The notes under the pieces are model-generated. The model was not told where the DNA came from, did not search any database, and saw only the letters and a list, made by a program, of their open reading frames with translations. DNA of 64,000 bases from Paenalicyclobacillus mengziensis. Lineage in GTDB: Bacteria; Bacillota; Bacilli; Alicyclobacillales; Alicyclobacillaceae. Shown piece by piece: positions 59,139 to 64,000 of this stretch. The position numbers and the translations under genes are program-made. The stretch is from NCBI RefSeq assembly GCF_017298635.1, contig NZ_CP071182.1, positions 2,821,001 to 2,885,000 of the forward strand, given 5' to 3'. Position 1 is the first letter of the stretch; every line of letters begins with the position of its first letter.

Positions 59139-59210
59139 CTGTAAGCAGAGTGTTGTAAGCAGGGCTTTGAAGGCAGCGCATTGCAGGCCGGGCATTGCAG
59201 GTAGGGCTTA
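59139..59210. repeat. About five degenerate 15-bp tandem repeats
   Basis: Units such as TGTAAGCAGGGCTTT, GCAGGCCGGGCATT and GCAGGTAGGGCTTA follow each other between the prsA stop and the lipoprotein gene. Only part of the pattern is conserved. Confidence 0.65.
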
Positions 59211-60173
59211 TCCCGATGTAGAACTGGAAGATGGAAGTGTAACCTTTATGTCCGCCTGCTTCTCCGTTTGAGTCACCAGGTTGCTAAACGCATATTTGGA
59301 TGAGGGGTCGGATAGCATTTGGTTCTGTACTTGGGATTTGACGCTCGCGAATGGTTCTATCTTGCGGTTTAATACTTCCACAACGAACCATCCATAGGTC
59401 GTATCAAACGGCTTCCCGACTTGTCCAAGCGGTTGTGTGGTGACCGCCTGAGCATACTGAGGAACCCAGTTACTTGCGGGCTGGTTTGTATAGAGCCCGC
59501 CATTGTTTTTGGAGCCGGGGTCTTGCGAGTATTGTTTCGCAAGCTTGTCCCAGTTGGCCGTGCTGTGGTTCGCCTGAAGCATTGTGTAAATTTTCTCTGC
59601 TTGTGCTTTTGTTTTCACAAGGATGCCGTGTTGTGTCGTCAATGTGAAACTCGATAGGTGCTGCTTGTAGTATGCATTCACGTCGTTTTGTGGAATCAGG
59701 CTGGCGGCGTATTGTTCAACAGCGAATTCCTTGCCAATCGCGTTGGTGACATATGAATCGCTCAAATTCAGGCTTTGCATTTTTTGGTTAAAGGATTGAG
59801 ATGAGTTGTTGTAAACTTGTTGTACCACTTGGCTTTTAAACTGTGAGACCGTGGTTTGAACCGAGGCTGAGTTTGACTGAAACCCAGCTTGTGCGGCCTT
59901 GTTTGCCAAAATACGGTCGATGGCGATGTACTGTTGCAAGATCTGCGTCTTGACGGTATTGGTACTCGTGTTCGTTTGTGGATTTACAAGACTGAGCATC
60001 TTTACATACTGGTCCATGGCTGTTTTGGTGACTGTTCCACCTTTATATGTCGCTACCACGGTAGTCTTGTTCGAAGTGCCCTGTTTGTTCGAACTGCCCT
60101 GTCCACATCCCGACAAGGGTAGGGCAATCAGAACAGGCAGGATGCTCATTGATACATAAACTGGCACGCGCAT
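59208..60173 (-). CDS. prsA: PrsA-like foldase lipoprotein
   Basis: A 321-residue exported lipoprotein with lipobox LSGC (Cys23) and peptidyl-prolyl isomerase activity expected, which helps secreted proteins fold outside the membrane. The N-terminal chaperone domain of SurA type spans roughly residues 40-165. The parvulin domain starts near QHGILVKTKAQAEKIYTML and has LAKQYSQDPGSKNNGGLY and GWFVVEVLNR. A Ser-rich C-terminal tail ends the protein. It is upstream of the large lipoprotein gene on the same strand. The start is ATG with GGAGGACTC in front. Confidence 0.93.
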   Translation of the reverse strand: MRVPVYVSMSILPVLIALPLSGCGQGSSNKQGTSNKTTVVATYKGGTVTKTAMDQYVKMLSLVNPQTNTSTNTVKTQILQQYIAIDRILANKAAQAGFQSNSASVQTTVSQFKSQVVQQVYNNSSQSFNQKMQSLNLSDSYVTNAIGKEFAVEQYAASLIPQNDVNAYYKQHLSSFTLTTQHGILVKTKAQAEKIYTMLQANHSTANWDKLAKQYSQDPGSKNNGGLYTNQPASNWVPQYAQAVTTQPLGQVGKPFDTTYGWFVVEVLNRKIEPFASVKSQVQNQMLSDPSSKYAFSNLVTQTEKQADIKVTLPSSSSTSG

Positions 60174-60298
60174 GGGAGAGTCCTCCGTTGGTTAAAGTGA
60201 CGTTCGAATAGCAATTGTTCACGTGACTATACTATCGAAAGTTTAGCCTTTTTCAAACTCAAAATCCCCTTTAGAGTAGCTCGTATGATGTGGAACGA

Positions 60299-60346
60299 CA
60301 AAAAATGGCACGGTTTATGGGCATGACATGCCATTACCGTGCCATT
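60299..60346 (-). terminator. Minus-strand terminator
   Basis: AATGGCACGG and CCGTGCCATT form a 10-bp stem that encloses a second small hairpin (ATGGCATG). On the minus strand it is followed by TTTTTT. It lies between the M14 gene region and prsA. Confidence 0.7.
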
Positions 60347-60498
60347 GTTCTTTGAGAGGGCAAGTCAAGGGGAACTCTCGCAGTCCAGGTTGACCCCGTG
60401 TCAAGGGGCAGGATAGACAAGGGACAGGATAAGCGAGGGACGCCGAAAGCCTGTGGTGATGAAGGCGCGCTTTTAGCACTCCTCACTCATCACCCCTT

Positions 60499-60612
60499 TC
60501 AGCGGCAGCCGCGGTGTCTCTTAACAAATCTGAGTCCGAGCAGAAATAACAGAAAGGTTAGCAACGGATGTCTGCGTTCATGAAGAAACACATTCATCAC
60601 CTCTTTCACCAT
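60499..60612 (-). CDS. Possible small membrane peptide (37 aa)
   Basis: A short frame reading MVKEVMNVFLHERRHP, then a hydrophobic stretch LLTFLLFLLGLRF and a basic tail VKRHRGCR, the layout of a one-helix membrane peptide. No good ribosome binding site precedes the first ATG; an internal ATG at codon 6 has AGAGGTG but too close. It is the only candidate in the 60174-61058 gap apart from a terminator hairpin and 15-bp repeats near 60400. Low support. Confidence 0.25.
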   Translation of the reverse strand: MVKEVMNVFLHERRHPLLTFLLFLLGLRFVKRHRGCR

Positions 60613-61058
60613 TGTCTGGGAGACATAGGAGACATGAACAGACAAATGGGAATCCAAGCATGGGGTTTGGCAATGAAGTACCTATGTCAACCATAGATCG
60701 AGGCAATGAAGGCATCAAGGTATCTTCAGACCATCAGTATCTGGCCAAGCAGAGCAGTCGTATCATTATGTTCGAACTATCATTCGACCGTGGTCGACCT
60801 CGAATTAGGAGATAGTTTGGAATAGACCCAAAGCCGCCATCCCGGCTTTAGATCAAATGCCAATAGGTTCTATTGTTAAACGTTTTCCGATGAGTCGAAC
60901 AGAGGCGAATGGGAAGGGAAACACGTTGTCGAGTGAATCCCGCCCCATTGGTTAAAGTAAACGAGAAGTAAAGGAATGGGTATCTTTTTTGAGGCATATT
61001 GGGATGAAAAATTGTGTTTCCTCATTCACTACGTTGAATCTGAGGAGGAATGAACCAT

Positions 61059-62006
61059 TCAAGTCTGCACATCTCCGGATGACAGAAGGGAATTTTGCAG
61101 GACGTAGTTGGCCATCCACATGCCGACAGCCTGATTTGCTTCCCACACCTTCGGGAACTCGGTTTGGGAGACCGGACCTTCGCCTGTCGTTGGCGATCCG
61201 ATCTCGACCGTAAACCCTATCTTTCCGAGGTTATACGTCCACCAATCAGTCAGTCCGCCGCCGTGCTTATCGCTGAGCGGCGGCAATAACTCATACCCAG
61301 TTAGATTGGCCAACTCCTTACCAGCCATATGTCTTGGGTCGTCTAAGTCGAGTTCGAGCCCCCAGAAGATGACTTCTCCAGCCGAATGATACGCAATTTC
61401 GGCCGGCGGATTCACCTTTTCGAGGAAAGCCATCAACGCTTTGACCTCCATCGCCTCAAAGGGGCGAGTTCCCTTGTAGTTCTTGCTGGCAGGATGCGTG
61501 ACGGCATCAACACTGATACCTTCCCAAGCCCCATCGTACTGGCGATTCAGATCTAGTCCCTCTGCGTTCGCCTTCCACGCCGAAAAGTCCTCGCTGCCAC
61601 GGTTCATCTGAATGAGTGACTCTCGGACAGACTCAGAAAATGCCGTGGCTCCGCGTTGCTGCAGTTCAACTCCGTCCACATCGACCATGGGAACGAACCA
61701 GATGGTGGTCTGGTCCAATATCTCTCGGACCGCGTAACCTCCGACAGCATAATTGGAGACATACGCTGATGCGTAGGTTCGCAACATTTTCATCAGGAGT
61801 TGGGTCGTCATCCATTCGCGGGCATGATGCGAGCCGCTGAGTACTGCACACGCGGGTCCATGCCCAATTCCGATGGCAAAGATGTCTCGGCCGTATGGGG
61901 CCTGTCCGATGACCTCCACTTGAACTAGCCCTCGGTGCACTGTCTCTAATTCATGAATCTCTTGTCTCATTAAGTCGTATGAGTATACGAAGTTCAGGTC
62001 TTCCAT
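61059..62006 (-). CDS. M14-family zinc carboxypeptidase
   Basis: A 315-residue metallo-carboxypeptidase-like enzyme. The zinc motif HAREW gives His61 and Glu64, and the third ligand is His207 in AYHSAGE. Substrate Asn-Arg is in LDLNRQYDG (N154, R155). The catalytic Glu268 stands in FTVEIGSPT. There is no signal peptide, so it acts in the cytoplasm or spore compartments. The size and the GRDIFAIGIG opening match the YqgT/gamma-D-glutamyl-diamino acid endopeptidase I group, which cuts peptidoglycan peptides. The start is ATG behind GGGAAGTG. It appears monocistronic. Confidence 0.93.
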   Translation of the reverse strand: MEDLNFVYSYDLMRQEIHELETVHRGLVQVEVIGQAPYGRDIFAIGIGHGPACAVLSGSHHAREWMTTQLLMKMLRTYASAYVSNYAVGGYAVREILDQTTIWFVPMVDVDGVELQQRGATAFSESVRESLIQMNRGSEDFSAWKANAEGLDLNRQYDGAWEGISVDAVTHPASKNYKGTRPFEAMEVKALMAFLEKVNPPAEIAYHSAGEVIFWGLELDLDDPRHMAGKELANLTGYELLPPLSDKHGGGLTDWWTYNLGKIGFTVEIGSPTTGEGPVSQTEFPKVWEANQAVGMWMANYVLQNSLLSSGDVQT

Positions 62007-62263
62007 GAATTGTCACTTCCCATCTGAATCGTCTACGAGCTCTCGTTATCTGGGGGCTCCTAATCCAACACCCTAAAACCTTCCGGCAGCGCCTCTTTAT
62101 AATATACTAAATCATCTGTGACTATGGAAAAAAGTACCGTACGGCTCGAACATTTCGCATCGGTGCTGATGAGATTCGACGGGCGCTGATGGGAATCGAG
62201 GCTATTAAAACTTGGAGTATGTATAGTCCCGTACGGGAGATACTATTCCGAGAGGTGCTGCGT

Positions 62264-62431
62264 ATGGATCGATACTGTAAGAACTGTGATTGTTTTTACG
62301 TCATGGCTGACAGTCGTGTTGAACGCACAGCTGATAGACACGAACTGGAGCTATGCCCCGTGTGCTGGGACGTATTGTCGTTGGACATCCCAGGAACCAA
62401 CATTTTAGAGGCAGAGCTACGAATGGAATAA
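62264..62431 (+). CDS. Small CxxC protein (55 aa)
   Basis: Not recognised. CKNCDCF near the start and CPVCWD about 30 residues later suggest a small zinc ribbon. The start is ATG behind GAGGTG. A longer frame upstream lacks a site. Its layout resembles the CxxC protein at 3392, but the sequences are otherwise different. Confidence 0.5.
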   Translation: MDRYCKNCDCFYVMADSRVERTADRHELELCPVCWDVLSLDIPGTNILEAELRME

Positions 62432-62433
62432 AA

Positions 62434-62817
62434 TTATGGACGAATATATCGAATTCGATTGCTGGTTGGCATGTTAGATGGCACTTCATTTTCATGTTCG
62501 ACCCCCAGACACAGGCGATAGCCATTTCTGTCGGGTATCAATTCGGTTACGTACAGTGCGATGAATTCAGATTGCCAGTAGGTTTTTAATAATTGCCTCG
62601 CGAGTAGAGGAGCCACCTCTGAGGACTTCGGTGCGTTGAGTGCCAGCAAAAATCTCTCCACATGTATTGACCTCCAAGAATGGCCACAGTCTAAAACACT
62701 TCTATGAAAGCATTTTAAGCAGTCTCCATATAAAAATTGAGGTTTGAATTCCGCCGGAGAATGTAAAAAACTCGTAAACTGCGAACAAAGTACACACTCC
62801 TTTCTTGAGTTTGACAA
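62434..62817 (-). CDS. Hypothetical Cys-rich protein (127 aa)
   Basis: Not recognised. The N-terminal third has ECVLCSQF, CLKCFH and a further Cys-His (LDCGHSW), again zinc-finger-like, followed by a helical part (ALNAPKSSEVAPLLARQLLK). The proposed start is TTG without a visible ribosome binding site, so the true start is unsure. It lies directly in front of the ribosomal RNA operon on the other strand. Confidence 0.45.
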   Translation of the reverse strand: MSNSRKECVLCSQFTSFLHSPAEFKPQFLYGDCLKCFHRSVLDCGHSWRSIHVERFLLALNAPKSSEVAPLLARQLLKTYWQSEFIALYVTELIPDRNGYRLCLGVEHENEVPSNMPTSNRIRYIRP

Positions 62818-62858
62818 GAAAGTTTTTAAGTGTACGTTTGAACTCTATAAATTACCAG

Positions 62859-62888
62859 TGGACACAGGCTTTTAACTAGTGATATATT
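62859..62888 (+). promoter_or_regulatory. Candidate rrn promoter
   Basis: TGGACA, 18 bp, TATATT lies about 180 bp ahead of 16S rRNA. The leader that follows contains TTGAAAACTAAACA (62957-62970), which resembles the TTGAAAACTGAACA antitermination/leader element of Bacillus rRNA operons. Confidence 0.5.
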
Positions 62889-63069
62889 AATCAACGTCAC
62901 TCCTGACGGGGCGATGTTGAAACAAACGAGTGGACAAATCGACGCATGTAATTGGTTCCTTGAAAACTAAACACACGCAGAGAGTGAAACGTATAGATTC
63001 GAAGTGAGCACTCTTGAACTTGGAAAGACAGCGGAAGTTGTCTGGATGAGGGAGAGGGAGAGCAAACTT

Positions 63070-64000
<931 letters not shown>

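Noticed and set aside
60395..60470. Possible cyclic-di-GMP riboswitch (GGGACGCCGAAAGCCTGTGG resembles part of GEMM)
   Set aside because: Only one short piece fits. The other conserved GEMM parts are missing, the segment includes a simple direct repeat, and no gene follows in a suitable place.
62811..62839. TTGACA at 62811 as the -35 of an rrn promoter
   Set aside because: No acceptable -10 occurs 16-18 bp downstream; TGGACA-18-TATATT at 62859 is a better candidate.

Overview
The window comes from an endospore-forming, probably acid-tolerant member of the Firmicutes, most likely Alicyclobacillaceae. It ends in the first ~930 nt of a 16S rRNA gene of Bacilli type. It also carries an SspH-type small acid-soluble spore protein, SinR/SinI-type regulators, TTG/GTG starts and strong AGGAGG ribosome binding sites. 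This placement is inferred by reading, not by a database search.

Layout. 1-2.3 kb: 3' end of glycyl-tRNA synthetase, a small protein and an atypical SDR. 2.3-12 kb: an exopolysaccharide island. Five co-oriented genes (polyprenyl-phosphate sugar-1-P transferase, two glycosyltransferases, UDP-glucose dehydrogenase, AsnB-type amidotransferase) are bracketed by Sin-type regulators: two small SinI-like proteins and an HTH-only SinR-like protein on the left, and a full-length SinR-like protein on the right. A CGTTATAWTGAA element and GTTC inverted repeats recur in the control regions. 12.3-16.9 kb: an MFS transporter, then a tandem glycine riboswitch with terminator in front of the two-subunit L-serine dehydratase, then a LysR regulator. 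17-21.2 kb: an R2-like ligand-binding oxidase followed by aldehyde dehydrogenase, DUF779 protein and iron alcohol dehydrogenase, which looks like an oxidation cassette. 21.4-23.7 kb: an intact two-gene insertion sequence (IS4/Tn5-like transposase plus a DruA/DUF4338 protein) with perfect 19-bp ends.

24-35 kb: a nucleotidyltransferase-like protein, a DMT permease with a LarA-like protein, sspH, DUF3870, TcuA/TcuB, PrpF and an MFS permease. Together these suggest catabolism of a tricarboxylate or related unsaturated acid, and both tcuA and prpF lie just behind leader terminators. 35-43.3 kb: metabolic genes (MBL-fold, NadE, quinone oxidoreductase, ferredoxin, acetamidase/formamidase), an array of five palindromes, a monooxygenase relic, an Lgt-like membrane protein with no normal start codon, and a K+ channel. 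44-47 kb: a DUF3311/Na+ symporter/M20 hydrolase operon. 47.9-51.4 kb: an ECF sigma factor, a membrane-anchored putative anti-sigma factor with an extracellular part, and a GH84 lipoprotein. 51.4-62 kb: CidR/CidA/CidB-like genes, a PIG-V-like mannosyltransferase, a C39-like protease, an SDR, a large lipoprotein sharing a domain with the anti-sigma protein, PrsA and an M14 carboxypeptidase. 62-64 kb: two small Cys-rich proteins, the rrn leader and 16S rRNA.

The most distinctive features are the split Sin circuit around the exopolysaccharide genes, the R2lox oxidation cassette, the two attenuator-like leaders in the Tcu/PrpF region, and an apparently undescribed extracellular domain shared by the anti-sigma protein and a lipoprotein. 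Short tandem duplications recur just behind many stop codons.
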